Part shown: positions 25,817 to 34,676 of the stretch, in pieces
How positions within the stretch are numbered: position 1 is the stretch's first letter
How the letters are laid out: the number at the start of each line of letters is the position of its first letter
Assembly: GCF_051201625.1 (NCBI RefSeq)
Contig: NZ_CP179203.1
Span: 744,001 to 808,000, forward strand
Direction of reading: 5' to 3'
Length of the DNA stretch: 64,000 nt
DNA from: Shimia sp051201625
GTDB lineage: Bacteria > Pseudomonadota > Alphaproteobacteria > Rhodobacterales > Rhodobacteraceae
The notes under the pieces: generated by a model
Told to the model about the DNA's origin: nothing
Seen by the model: only the letters and a program-made list of their open reading frames with translations
The model's database searches: none
Made by a program: the position numbers and the translations under genes

Positions 25817-26713
25817 ATGGAACAAACCCATCTTTCAAACCTTGAGGCTGAGGCGATTGAGATCCTGCGCGAGGTTGTGTCAGAGGCTGAGAATCCAGTT
25901 ATGCTGTATTCGGTTGGCAAGGACAGCGCGGTAATGCTGCATCTTGCGAAAAAGGCTTTTTATCCCTCTCCTCCTCCGTTTCCATTGATGCACGTGGATA
26001 CGACTTGGAAATTCCAAGAGATGTATAAATTGCGCGAGAAGGCTTCGAAAGACGCAGGTATGGCGTTGATCGTGCACCAGAATCTCGAGGCCAAGCAAAA
26101 GGGGATCAACCCCTTTGATCATGGCGCATTGCATACGGATATGTGGAAGACCGAGGGTTTGAAGCAGGCGCTTGATAAACACGGGTTTGATGCGGCCTTT
26201 GGTGGTGCCCGTCGGGATGAGGAAAAATCGCGCGCCAAGGAACGCGTATTTTCCTTCCGTACCGCCCAACATAGATGGGAGCCCAAGGCGCAGCGCCCAG
26301 AGCTTTGGTCGCTTTTTAATGCACGTAAGGCCAAGGGCGAAAGCATGCGTGTTTTTCCATTGTCAAATTGGACGGAATTGGACATCTGGCAATACATCCA
26401 TTTAGAGGGGATTGAAATCGTGCCACTGTATTTTGCGGCGCCACGTCCGACTGTGGAACGGGATGGTTTGATCCTGATGGTGGATGATGATCGCTTTCCA
26501 TTGGAACCTGGCGAAAAACCTGTCATGCGTTCGATCCGATTTAGGACACTGGGCTGTTACCCCCTCACGGGCGCTGTGCAATCTGAGGCAGCGGCCCTAA
26601 CCGACGTCATCCAAGAAATGCTTTTGACAACGACATCTGAACGACAAGGCCGCGCGATTGATAAAGACCAAGGCGCCTCGATGGAAATCAAGAAACAGCA
26701 AGGCTATTTTTAG
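25817..26713 (+). CDS. cysD: Sulfate adenylyltransferase subunit 2
   Basis: A 298-residue PP-loop ATP sulfurylase subunit. The motif YSVGKDSAVM is at 31-40, followed by the family sequences HVDTTWKFQEMY, GARRDEEKSRAKER and RTLGCYPLTGAV. With CysN it forms APS from sulfate and ATP. AGTAGGAG precedes the ATG. The gene is followed at 13 bases by cysN/C. Its location inside the polysaccharide region, next to two sulfotransferases, suggests it supplies activated sulfate for glycan sulfation rather than only cysteine synthesis. No CysH or CysIJ is nearby, which supports this reading. Confidence 0.96.
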   Translation: MEQTHLSNLEAEAIEILREVVSEAENPVMLYSVGKDSAVMLHLAKKAFYPSPPPFPLMHVDTTWKFQEMYKLREKASKDAGMALIVHQNLEAKQKGINPFDHGALHTDMWKTEGLKQALDKHGFDAAFGGARRDEEKSRAKERVFSFRTAQHRWEPKAQRPELWSLFNARKAKGESMRVFPLSNWTELDIWQYIHLEGIEIVPLYFAAPRPTVERDGLILMVDDDRFPLEPGEKPVMRSIRFRTLGCYPLTGAVQSEAAALTDVIQEMLLTTTSERQGRAIDKDQGASMEIKKQQGYF

Positions 26714-26726
26714 GGCGGTGCGGAAT

Positions 26727-28637
26727 ATGACAGATCAAGTTTATAAAACCGACGCGCTGATTGCGCAGGATATTGATGCCTACCTAGAAAGCCATCAAAA
26801 CAAATCGCTCCTGCGCTTTATCACCTGTGGGTCCGTGGATGACGGTAAATCAACGCTGATTGGTCGCCTGCTTTATGACAGCAAAATGATTTTTGAAGAC
26901 CAACTTGCCCAGCTTGAAGCAGATAGCAAAAAACTCGGCACACAAGGCCAGGAGATTGATTTTGCGCTGCTGGTTGATGGATTGGCCGCAGAGCGGGAAC
27001 AGGGCATCACAATTGACGTGGCCTACCGTTTCTTTGCCACGGAAAAGCGTAAGTTCATTGTCGCTGATACACCGGGCCATGAACAATACACGCGCAACAT
27101 GGTAACGGGTGCATCCACGGCAGAATTGGCCGTGATCCTGATTGATGCGCGCAAGGGCGTTTTAACGCAAACGCGTCGCCATAGTTATCTATGCTACCTG
27201 CTTGGCATTAAAAACATCGTTCTGGCTGTCAATAAAATGGACTTGGTCGATTATGATCAGGCCACGTTTGATAAAATTGTTGCGGATTATACAGAATTTG
27301 CAAACAGCATCGGAATTACGGCATTTACTGCAATCCCAATCTCTGGGTTCAAAGGGGATAATATCGCGGCCTATTCCGATGCCACCAACTGGTACAGCGG
27401 TCCAACGCTGGTGGCGCATTTAGAAGGTTTTGATCTGGATCAAAACACATGCGCGACCCAAGAGTTTCGGATGCCCGTTCAGTGGGTGAACCGACCCAAT
27501 TTGGACTTCCGCGGGTTCAGCGGCAAGATCGCGGCAGGCAGCATCAAACCGGGAGATGAGGTGCGCATTCTCCCCTCTGGAAAAACCAGCCATGTGGATC
27601 GCATCGTCACATATGATGGCGATTTGGACAGTGCGACCGCAGGTCAGTCAATTACACTGACGCTAAAGAATGAAGTGGATTGTTCCCGCGGTCAGGTGAT
27701 CACTGCCGCGAGTGCTCCGCTTGAAGTGGCGGATCAATTTGAAACCACCCTGATTTGGATGGATGAAGAGGCGCTGATTACAGGTCGTTACTATTATCTG
27801 AAAATTGGGGCGCAAACTGTCTCTGCAACGGTGGCGGAACCCAAGTATCAGATCAACGTCAATACGATGGAACACGCGGCGGCCAAAACGCTTGAGCTGA
27901 ATGCAATCGGTGTGGCCAACGTCACAACGGACCGCGATATCCCATTTGCGCCCTATGTGGAAAACCGTACGTTGGGCAGTTTTATTCTAATTGATAAAAT
28001 GACGAATGCCACTGTGGGTGCTGGCCTGATCAATTTTGCCCTACGTCGTGCACAAAACATCCATTGGCAGGCAACGGATATCACGCGGGATCACCACGCG
28101 AACCTGAAAAACCAAAAACCCGCAGTCCTGTGGATGACGGGCCTATCGGGATCAGGGAAATCCACCATTGCGAATGCGGTTGAATCGAGGCTTGCGCGTA
28201 TGAACCGTCATACTTTCCTGCTAGATGGGGATAATGTGCGTCATGGTTTGAACAAGGATCTGGGCTTTACCGATGCGGATCGGATTGAAAATATCCGCCG
28301 TGCGGGTGAGGTTGCAAAATTGATGACGGATGCAGGTCTGATTGTGATTACGGCCTTTATCTCGCCCTTCCGCTCAGAGCGGCAAATGGTACGAGATATG
28401 ATGGCGCCGGGTGAATTTGTTGAGGTGTTTGTGGATACACCCCTGTCCGTAGCAGAAGAGCGGGACGTCAAAGGCCTTTATGCTAAGGCACGCTCTGGTC
28501 AGCTCAACAACTTCACAGGGATCGACAGCCCATACGAAGCCCCTGAAACCCCAGAAATCCATATCAATACAACACAGATGTCAGTCGACGATGCGGCAGA
28601 GCAAATCGTCAAATACTTAATGAGAAATAATAAATGA
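26727..28637 (+). CDS. cysNC: Bifunctional sulfate adenylyltransferase subunit 1/APS kinase
   Basis: A 636-residue fusion. The N-terminal GTPase CysN has G1 GSVDDGKST (35-43), DTPGHEQYTRNM and NKMDLVD. The C-terminal APS kinase CysC has the P-loop GLSGSGKS (about 472-479), followed by LDGDNVRHGLNKDLGF. The product is PAPS, the sulfate donor of sulfotransferases. The start is ATG 26727; an upstream open stretch inside cysD is ignored. The stop overlaps the kpsF start by four bases (ATGA), physically tying sulfate activation to the Kdo genes in one operon. Confidence 0.96.
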   Translation: MTDQVYKTDALIAQDIDAYLESHQNKSLLRFITCGSVDDGKSTLIGRLLYDSKMIFEDQLAQLEADSKKLGTQGQEIDFALLVDGLAAEREQGITIDVAYRFFATEKRKFIVADTPGHEQYTRNMVTGASTAELAVILIDARKGVLTQTRRHSYLCYLLGIKNIVLAVNKMDLVDYDQATFDKIVADYTEFANSIGITAFTAIPISGFKGDNIAAYSDATNWYSGPTLVAHLEGFDLDQNTCATQEFRMPVQWVNRPNLDFRGFSGKIAAGSIKPGDEVRILPSGKTSHVDRIVTYDGDLDSATAGQSITLTLKNEVDCSRGQVITAASAPLEVADQFETTLIWMDEEALITGRYYYLKIGAQTVSATVAEPKYQINVNTMEHAAAKTLELNAIGVANVTTDRDIPFAPYVENRTLGSFILIDKMTNATVGAGLINFALRRAQNIHWQATDITRDHHANLKNQKPAVLWMTGLSGSGKSTIANAVESRLARMNRHTFLLDGDNVRHGLNKDLGFTDADRIENIRRAGEVAKLMTDAGLIVITAFISPFRSERQMVRDMMAPGEFVEVFVDTPLSVAEERDVKGLYAKARSGQLNNFTGIDSPYEAPETPEIHINTTQMSVDDAAEQIVKYLMRNNK

Positions 28638-29590
28638 CCCAAGATGAAATTAGTACAATCGCAGCACGTGTGATTTCGATTGAGGCAGACGCGCTGCATC
28701 AAATGGCGAGGGATTTGCCTGCCGATTTTTCAGGCGCTGTAGAAGCGATTTTGCAAACCAAAGGCCGCGTGATCGTGTCAGGTGTCGGCAAATCGGGGCA
28801 TATCGGTAATAAGATTGCCGCAACCTTGGCCAGCACGGGGACACCCGCTAGTTTCGTTCATGCGACCGAGGCGAGCCATGGTGATCTGGGCATGGTGACG
28901 GCAGCAGATTTTTGTTTGTTGATTTCCAATTCGGGTGAAACATCCGAACTGAGCGATATTGTGGCCCATACGAGCCGGTTTAGCATTCCAATGGCGGCAA
29001 TTTCATCAAAACCACACAGCACACTGATGCAGGCGGCAGATTACAAGCTAGCTCTGACCAGTGCGCCCGAGGCCTGTTCAATCGGTATGGTACCGACCAC
29101 ATCAACCACGCTGACGCTTGCCTTGGGCGATGCACTGGCCGTTGTTTTGATGGAACGACGCGATTTTCAACCAGATGATTTCAAAGTGTTTCATCCAGGA
29201 GGCAAATTGGGCGCGCAAATGGCGAAGGTTGCGCAACTGATGCACCATGGCGATGCGCTGCCTATCGTTGATCATCAAACCCCAATGCAAGACGTCCTTA
29301 TCACCATGACATCCAAGGGGTTTGGGATTGCTGTTGTGATCCAAGATGGGACGTTGTGGGGTGTTATCACCGATGGCGATTTACGTCGCCACATGGATAC
29401 TTTGATGCATGCAACTGCGGGGGATATCGCGGGCCAATACCCCGTCACAATCACACCCAACATGTTCGCAGCAGAGGCGTTGAATATTATGAATACGAAA
29501 AAAATCAGTGTGTTATTGGCCGTCGATGAAACCAACATGCCCATTGGTATCCTTCATATCCACGACCTATTGCGCGCAGGTGTTGCATGA
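28634..29590 (+). CDS. kpsF: Arabinose-5-phosphate isomerase (KpsF/KdsD)
   Basis: A 318-residue enzyme with an N-terminal SIS sugar-isomerase domain (GVGKSGHIGNKIAATLASTG at about 49-68, SNSGETSE at about 95-102) and two C-terminal CBS domains (from about 205). It converts ribulose 5-phosphate to arabinose 5-phosphate, the first step of Kdo synthesis. Overlaps of four bases with cysNC upstream and kdsB downstream show tight operon packing. Capsule loci often carry their own kpsF paralogue, which fits the setting here. Confidence 0.95.
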   Translation: MTQDEISTIAARVISIEADALHQMARDLPADFSGAVEAILQTKGRVIVSGVGKSGHIGNKIAATLASTGTPASFVHATEASHGDLGMVTAADFCLLISNSGETSELSDIVAHTSRFSIPMAAISSKPHSTLMQAADYKLALTSAPEACSIGMVPTTSTTLTLALGDALAVVLMERRDFQPDDFKVFHPGGKLGAQMAKVAQLMHHGDALPIVDHQTPMQDVLITMTSKGFGIAVVIQDGTLWGVITDGDLRRHMDTLMHATAGDIAGQYPVTITPNMFAAEALNIMNTKKISVLLAVDETNMPIGILHIHDLLRAGVA

Positions 29591-30375
29591 AAACCGTTAT
29601 CATGATTCCCGCCCGCTATGCCTCAACCCGGTATCCGGGCAAACCACTTGTGGAACTGGCGCTGCCAGATGGGGGACGCAAATCTCTGATTGAGCTAAGT
29701 TGGGAGGCCGCCTGTCGTGTTGCGGGTGTCGATGCAGTTTACGTGGTCACAGATGATGCGCGCATTCATGATGCGGCACATGCATTTGGCGCGGATGTAA
29801 TCATGACTTCAGAAACCTGTCGCAATGGAACCGAACGTTGCGCCGAGGCGCTGGCAAACGCAGGACTGAACGCAGATTTGATTGTGAATTTGCAAGGGGA
29901 TGCGCCTTTAACCCCCCATTGGTTTGTGGAGGATTTGATCGCTGCTATGAAACAGGATGGGGCTGCGCAAATGGCAACCCCTGTTCTGCGGCTTGATCGT
30001 TTGACATACGGCCATTTTACCACGGATCGGTATGAAGGCCGAGTGGGGGGCACCACAGCAATTTTTGATAAAAACAACCACGCGCTTTATTTTTCAAAAG
30101 AGGTGGTGCCGTTTATGGATATCGATAAATGGCCCGCGGATGCGGAATTGCCTGTGTTTCACCATGTTGGGGTCTATGCCTATCGCCCCGCGGCCCTTAC
30201 CGCCTATGTGTCATGGCCCGAGGGCACGCTAGAACGCCTAGAAGGCTTGGAACAGCTGCGGTTTTTGGAAAACGGCGAAACCGTAAGATGTGTCGAGGTT
30301 GAGGGTCGCGGTCGTGTCTTTTGGGAGCTAAACAACCCCGAAGATGTGGCCCGTATTGAAGGAGTGATCGAGTAA
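29587..30375 (+). CDS. kdsB: CMP-Kdo synthetase (3-deoxy-manno-octulosonate cytidylyltransferase)
   Basis: A 262-residue cytidylyltransferase. It begins with the CMP-sugar synthetase motif MIPARYASTRYPGKPL (5-20) and has VNLQGDAPLTP (about 100-110) and FHHVGVYAYRPAAL (about 190-203). It activates Kdo with CTP for glycosyltransfer. It is somewhat divergent from classical KdsB (QGDAP rather than QGDEP), which may reflect the capsule-dedicated KpsU type. It shares four bases with kpsF and one base with kdsA (TAATG). Confidence 0.92.
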   Translation: MKTVIMIPARYASTRYPGKPLVELALPDGGRKSLIELSWEAACRVAGVDAVYVVTDDARIHDAAHAFGADVIMTSETCRNGTERCAEALANAGLNADLIVNLQGDAPLTPHWFVEDLIAAMKQDGAAQMATPVLRLDRLTYGHFTTDRYEGRVGGTTAIFDKNNHALYFSKEVVPFMDIDKWPADAELPVFHHVGVYAYRPAALTAYVSWPEGTLERLEGLEQLRFLENGETVRCVEVEGRGRVFWELNNPEDVARIEGVIE

Positions 30376-31205
30376 TGAGCACGCAAAAAACAGTGATAGT
30401 TGGGGATGTTTCCTTTGGCGGGGATAATCCGATAGCATTTATCATGGGGCCGTGTCAGTTGGAAAACCGCGACCACGCCATGATGATGGCCGAACGTGTG
30501 GCCAATGCCTGTGCCCCCACAGGGTCAAAATTTGTCTTTAAAACTAGCTATGATAAGGCGAACAGATCCTCAATCACATCGGCGCGCGGTATCGGCATGG
30601 ACGAAGGCCTGCGCATTCTGGGCGAGGTGCGCGACACCTTTGGTTGCCCTGTGATCACCGACGTCCATGAAGTAAGTCATTGCGCCCCTGCGGCAGAGGT
30701 GGTGGATGTGATCCAAATTCCCGCATTTCTATCGCGTCAAACGGATTTGTTGCTGGCGGCGGGAAATACGGGCAAACCCGTCAATGTGAAAAAAGGTCAA
30801 TTTTCGGCCCCATGGGAAATGCACAATGTCGCCGAAAAAATTGCCAGCACTGGGAATGCTCAGATTATGTTGTGCGAACGCGGAACATCCTTTGGCTATA
30901 ACACATTGGTTAATGATTTTCGTGGTTTGGAAACTATGGGCGAAACGGGATACCCGGTGATTTTTGATGCAACGCATTCGGTGCAACAACCGGGTGGACG
31001 GGGCAATTCGTCAGGGGGTGAACGTAAATTCGTCGCCGCCCTTGCACGCGCGGCCTGTGCGGTTGGCGTCGCGGGTTTGTTCATTGAAACGCATCAGGAT
31101 CCTGATAATGCGCCCTGTGATGGGCCCAACATGATCCAGATCGACGACATGCCCGCACTGATCGCACAATTACGTGGTTTCGATGCGTTGCGAAAAGCGC
31201 TATAA
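30375..31205 (+). CDS. kdsA: 3-deoxy-8-phosphooctulonate synthase
   Basis: A 276-residue aldolase-fold enzyme condensing arabinose 5-phosphate with phosphoenolpyruvate. Signatures are MGPCQLENRDHA near the N-terminus, FKTSYDKANRSS, VTDVHE and the C-terminal FIETHQDPDNAPCDGPNM. It is the last gene of the cysD-cysNC-kpsF-kdsB-kdsA operon. A wzy-type gene fragment starts four bases after its stop, so the operon's right-hand edge is a recombination boundary. KdsC, the Kdo-8-phosphate phosphatase, is not in the window. Confidence 0.95.
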   Translation: MSTQKTVIVGDVSFGGDNPIAFIMGPCQLENRDHAMMMAERVANACAPTGSKFVFKTSYDKANRSSITSARGIGMDEGLRILGEVRDTFGCPVITDVHEVSHCAPAAEVVDVIQIPAFLSRQTDLLLAAGNTGKPVNVKKGQFSAPWEMHNVAEKIASTGNAQIMLCERGTSFGYNTLVNDFRGLETMGETGYPVIFDATHSVQQPGGRGNSSGGERKFVAALARAACAVGVAGLFIETHQDPDNAPCDGPNMIQIDDMPALIAQLRGFDALRKAL

Positions 31206-31208
31206 ATT

Positions 31209-31460
31209 TTGGAAGCTTATTTTCTTTTACTTTTCCTGCTTTCATCTGCTGTTATAATAGGAATATTTCCGGCAGACATTTTAACGCGATTAATTAATTA
31301 TGCCGCACTATTTTTTGCATTGGGCGTCTTGTTTATCTTGAAGAGGCTCGGTAATAGACCGGTTGGTCAGATAGTATTATTTTTAAACTTATTTATAGCT
31401 TTTTTGTTGCCATTCTATATCTTGGATCGGCCTGAATATGCAATCACAATCACAGGATGA
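31209..31460 (+). pseudogene. EpsG/Wzy-like polymerase fragment (C-terminal 80 residues)
   Basis: 83 residues that align by eye with the end of the intact Wzy-like protein at 19808-20767: FPADILTRLINY against FLPADLVTRSGNY, and ILDRPEYAITIT against IFDRPEYHLAIS. The N-terminal three quarters are missing, and the frame begins immediately after kdsA with a TTG. As in the intact copy, it directly precedes a KpsS-like gene, here with an ATGA overlap. It is therefore the stump of a second wzy-kpsS pair cut by insertion of the cys-kds operon or by deletion. Confidence 0.8.
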
Positions 31461-32530
31461 AAATGAAAAGTATAGCCATATTAATAGATAATCGTGAAAG
31501 GTTTGAATTTTTTAAGCGAAGAGTGTTGGGGAATACTGAAAGTAAATTCATATTTTTGCATTCTAACTTATTTTCCTTTTATTTGGCAAAAAGCAATTAT
31601 TTTGGGAATAACATAGAACATATTTTGCTAAAGTCAGATGGCAGTAATACAGTTGTTAACTGTGTTGAATATCATAAGGGGAACTTTGTTAGATTTCCGA
31701 AAGTAGATACATCGCATTTAAAGAATACTTTATTTGATGAACTTTGGCTTTTTAACGGATACCAGTCAGTAGCGCTACAGCTGAAGGAAAGTTTATCATT
31801 TAATAATACTCGCTATTATGAAATTGGTAATTTCCCAAATAAATATCAAAGTAATGAGCATGGTATAAATGCAAGTTCTAAATATGATGTTTCATCTTTC
31901 AGGTCGGATTGGAATGAAAATAGTTTATTAGATTTAATTGAGTATATTCCTCCTCATACAAAAAAGAAAATTAAAACATCTGTTGTCGAATTCGGCTTTA
32001 ATTTCCTTGGAGGTAGATTTTTTAAAACTGTTGCGCCAGTAAGTGGGCTGTTACGGACTTTGGTGCATGCCGTGAATTTTAAATTATGTAAGCGAGAGTT
32101 TAGAAAGTATCAGGACGTTGCCTTGCCCGAAAAGTATCATCTCTTTGTTGGTCAGGTAAATGCTGACACGCAAATCGTTTTTCAAAGTGATGAAAATAAC
32201 TTATCGGCAATCAAAAAGTGGCATCAAGATCACAAGGGCTCGAAAATACCCCTTTTGTATAGATTTCACCCATCAGAACGTGATCTGCACGTCGTAAAAA
32301 ACATTATAAAATTTTGCTTGGTGAATGATATCCTAATTTCTAACAGGGGCAGTATCATACAGTCGCTAAGAAATGCGTCCTCTGTAAGCATGATTAATTC
32401 TACTTCAGGCATTTACGCGTTATTAATCAATAAGAAAGTCACTTGTTATGGACGGTCTATTTTTAGTGAATGGAAACCTGAATACGCTCAGACATATGTC
32501 TCTGCTATTTTGAAAAATGATGTCGAGTAA
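31457..32530 (+). CDS. KpsS-like capsule polysaccharide (Capsule_synth family) protein
   Basis: A 357-residue protein. Motifs typical of KpsS/KpsC-type beta-Kdo transferases are seen: YYEIGNFPNKYQSNEHGINA (about 130-150), LFVGQVN, LYRFHPSER, and INSTSGIYALLINKKVTCYG near the C-terminus. The family adds Kdo residues to a phosphatidylglycerol anchor for ABC-exported capsules. Three Kdo-synthesis genes directly upstream fit this. It is the intact homologue of the frameshifted gene at 20769-21835, related but clearly diverged. The very AT-rich sequence contrasts with the neighbouring kdsA and galU. Confidence 0.75.
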   Translation: MKMKSIAILIDNRERFEFFKRRVLGNTESKFIFLHSNLFSFYLAKSNYFGNNIEHILLKSDGSNTVVNCVEYHKGNFVRFPKVDTSHLKNTLFDELWLFNGYQSVALQLKESLSFNNTRYYEIGNFPNKYQSNEHGINASSKYDVSSFRSDWNENSLLDLIEYIPPHTKKKIKTSVVEFGFNFLGGRFFKTVAPVSGLLRTLVHAVNFKLCKREFRKYQDVALPEKYHLFVGQVNADTQIVFQSDENNLSAIKKWHQDHKGSKIPLLYRFHPSERDLHVVKNIIKFCLVNDILISNRGSIIQSLRNASSVSMINSTSGIYALLINKKVTCYGRSIFSEWKPEYAQTYVSAILKNDVE

Positions 32531-32577
32531 GATAAAAAATATTGTTTGTGGAAGTGCCACAGAATTGAGACCCGATA

Positions 32578-33402
32578 ATGCTTAAAGTCCGAAAAGCAGT
32601 TTTCCCAGTCGCAGGCTTCGGAACACGTTTTCTACCCGCTACAAAAGCTATGCCTAAAGAGCTCATGCCGATTGTGGATAAGCCGCTGATCCAATACGCA
32701 GTTGAAGAGGCTATTGCGGCTGGCATCGATACACTCATTTTTGTCACTGGTCGCCATAAGCGTGCCATCGAAGATCACTTCGACAACAATTCAGAGCTTG
32801 AGATGGCGTTGCGTGCCAAAGGCAAAGATGGGCAAGCTGATATGGTTAAGCATATCCTGCCGATTGGCGTTGAGTGCATATTTGTGCGCCAACCAGAGCA
32901 ACTTGGTCTGGGGCACGCTGTGTTATGCGCTGAACGTGCCGTTGGCGGTGAACCGTTTGCGGTGCTACTCGCCGATGACTTCCTCGATTATGAAGGTAAC
33001 GGTGTCACAAGCAATCTCGTGCGCAATTTTAAGAAATCAGCTAAATCGCAATTGAGCGTTATGGAAGTAAATGGCCCTGATATTTCTAAGTACGGTGTTG
33101 TGATACCTGGTGAGAAGACTGGATCTGTCAAAGGACTTACGGAAAAGCCAAAGGCAGATGATGCGCCCTCCAATCTAGCTAGCATCGGTCGCTACGTTCT
33201 GACCCCTGATATTTTTGATATTCTGCGCAGCCAAGCGCCGGGTGCTGGTGGCGAAGTTCAACTCGCAGACGCCATCAATACGCAGGCCAAGCGCGGCGAC
33301 GTTGAGGCGGTGAGGCTGAACGGCCTGCGCTTTGATTGTGGCAGCGTTGACGGATACCTCGACGCGATCATGCACGTGGCCGAGCAACGCCGCCGCAGCT
33401 GA
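32578..33402 (+). CDS. galU: UTP-glucose-1-phosphate uridylyltransferase
   Basis: A 274-residue enzyme with FPVAGFGTRFLPATKAMPKE (9-28), the LGLGHAVLCAE motif (about 103-113), LADDFLD and EKPK. It makes UDP-glucose, the precursor of many surface sugars. It closes the plus-strand polysaccharide region and pairs functionally with the phosphomannomutase at 9136. Base composition returns to average here. A GC-rich recombinase islet begins right after it on the other strand. Confidence 0.96.
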   Translation: MLKVRKAVFPVAGFGTRFLPATKAMPKELMPIVDKPLIQYAVEEAIAAGIDTLIFVTGRHKRAIEDHFDNNSELEMALRAKGKDGQADMVKHILPIGVECIFVRQPEQLGLGHAVLCAERAVGGEPFAVLLADDFLDYEGNGVTSNLVRNFKKSAKSQLSVMEVNGPDISKYGVVIPGEKTGSVKGLTEKPKADDAPSNLASIGRYVLTPDIFDILRSQAPGAGGEVQLADAINTQAKRGDVEAVRLNGLRFDCGSVDGYLDAIMHVAEQRRRS

Positions 33403-33420
33403 GCCAACTTCACCTTACAC

Positions 33421-34323
33421 TCAGCTCCAGACGTTGTGCTCGGCCTGATTTAGGTAGCCGCTGAGGACATTAAGGCTGCGCCAGCCCCCTGCCCTCATGA
33501 TGGCAGCCGTGTCGTGCCCTTTGATCAGAAGATCTTGAGCCGCGCCCACGCGCAGCGAGTGCCCCGAAATCTCCGCATCCCTCGGCCTGTGGCCCTTCAC
33601 GCGGACGACGGATTTCTTGATAATATTGTTCACGCTGCGCCCGCATAGGGGCCTGTCGAGACAGTTCTCGTGGCTAATTGCGCAGAAGATCCAGTCGATG
33701 TCGGCGGGCTTGCGCCTCAGCCAGCGGCGGAGCAGCTTTGCAGAGCGCTCGGAGCCGAATGTGAGCCGGCTACGGCCGAACTGATCAGTCTTACTGCGGC
33801 GTATGACACCCCTCAGGGTGCCCCCCTCCTCAAAATTGATATCTGACACTTGCAGGCTTGTTAGTTCGGAGCGGCGCGCCAAGAAGTCGTAGCCCACGGA
33901 CAGGAGTGCCGCGTTGCGAATACCCGTGATGGTGTTCGGCTGCGCGGCAATAGCCCTGAGCAATAGTTCCTCATTAATCCCCCTCGCCTGGCGCTGGCTC
34001 ATTGTTTTGCCGCGTCGCATTCTGCGGTAGGCAATGGCGAAGTCCTCGCCGTGCGTATGCTTTCCATGACCAAGCAGGCTGTGCATGCGCTTCACCGAGG
34101 AAAGCTTGCGGCGAATGGAACTGAAGCTGAGCCTCTGCTCCATGTGGGCGAGGTAGTCAATGAGCGTGGCATCAGTGAGGGGGAAGATCTGACAGCTCAC
34201 CTGCTCACACCAGTCGACAAACTCCCCCACATCCGCGTAGTATGAGCGCAGCGTGTTTGGGGCGTAGGCGCCCTCGAGGCGCTGAAGTTGGCTTTGCCAG
34301 TCTATTTGTAAATTATTTGCCAT
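33421..34323 (-). CDS. Tyrosine recombinase/integrase
   Basis: About 300 residues. The N-terminal SAM-like DNA-binding domain (APNTLRSYYADVGEFVDWC) is followed by a catalytic domain with Arg in FLARRSELTSL, HSLR (SGHSLRVGAAQ), the W of GGWRS, and the nucleophile Tyr in VLSGYLNQ. All catalytic residues are present. ATG 34323 is chosen; it lies within the palindrome TTGCCATATGGCAA. It is divergent from a small HTH gene, as in small integrative elements. GC is higher than in galU. No attachment-site repeats could be identified by eye. Confidence 0.92.
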   Translation of the reverse strand: MANNLQIDWQSQLQRLEGAYAPNTLRSYYADVGEFVDWCEQVSCQIFPLTDATLIDYLAHMEQRLSFSSIRRKLSSVKRMHSLLGHGKHTHGEDFAIAYRRMRRGKTMSQRQARGINEELLLRAIAAQPNTITGIRNAALLSVGYDFLARRSELTSLQVSDINFEEGGTLRGVIRRSKTDQFGRSRLTFGSERSAKLLRRWLRRKPADIDWIFCAISHENCLDRPLCGRSVNNIIKKSVVRVKGHRPRDAEISGHSLRVGAAQDLLIKGHDTAAIMRAGGWRSLNVLSGYLNQAEHNVWS

Positions 34324-34330
34324 ATGGCAA
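34317..34330. promoter_or_regulatory. Perfect 14-bp palindrome at the integrase start (operator candidate)
   Basis: TTGCCATATGGCAA is a perfect palindrome that includes the integrase start codon and lies 28 bases from the divergent HTH gene start. It is a likely binding site for that HTH protein, which would repress the integrase. Confidence 0.5.
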
Positions 34331-34358
34331 TATTTACGCCACATGGGATATATTGTCA

Positions 34359-34607
34359 ATGTTGACGGAAGAACAAATTAAAATGGCTCGGGCAGCTCTT
34401 GGTTGGTCAGTGACAGATCTCGCCAAACATAGCTCTGTAGGTGCCCGAACCATACATCGCATTGAGAGTGAGGGCGGCCTCGCAGTGGCCACACAAGCTA
34501 ATATTAAGCTGATCGTTACAACCCTCGAGGCGGCTGGCATCGAGTTCATCGGTGCGCCCAACGACGGCCCCGGCGTGAGGCTGTGGTTGCACTTTGACTC
34601 CCAGTGA
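34359..34607 (+). CDS. Small XRE-type HTH regulator
   Basis: 82 residues: MLTEEQIKMARAALGWSVTD followed by LAKHSSVGARTIHRIES (HTH about 16-37), with the C-terminal AAGIEFIGAPNDGPGVRL common in alphaproteobacterial Cro/CI-like proteins. A longer open frame upstream overlaps the integrase and is ignored. A TATATT sequence lies seven bases before the ATG and no clear ribosome binding site is seen, so the transcript may be leaderless. Divergent to the integrase, it probably controls the islet. Confidence 0.85.
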   Translation: MLTEEQIKMARAALGWSVTDLAKHSSVGARTIHRIESEGGLAVATQANIKLIVTTLEAAGIEFIGAPNDGPGVRLWLHFDSQ

Positions 34608-34676
34608 CACCCTTCCTGCAGTTTAGTGGGCGTGCTATAATCTCTGCATCTCAGGACAAAGGTTGCGGAGGCTCGG

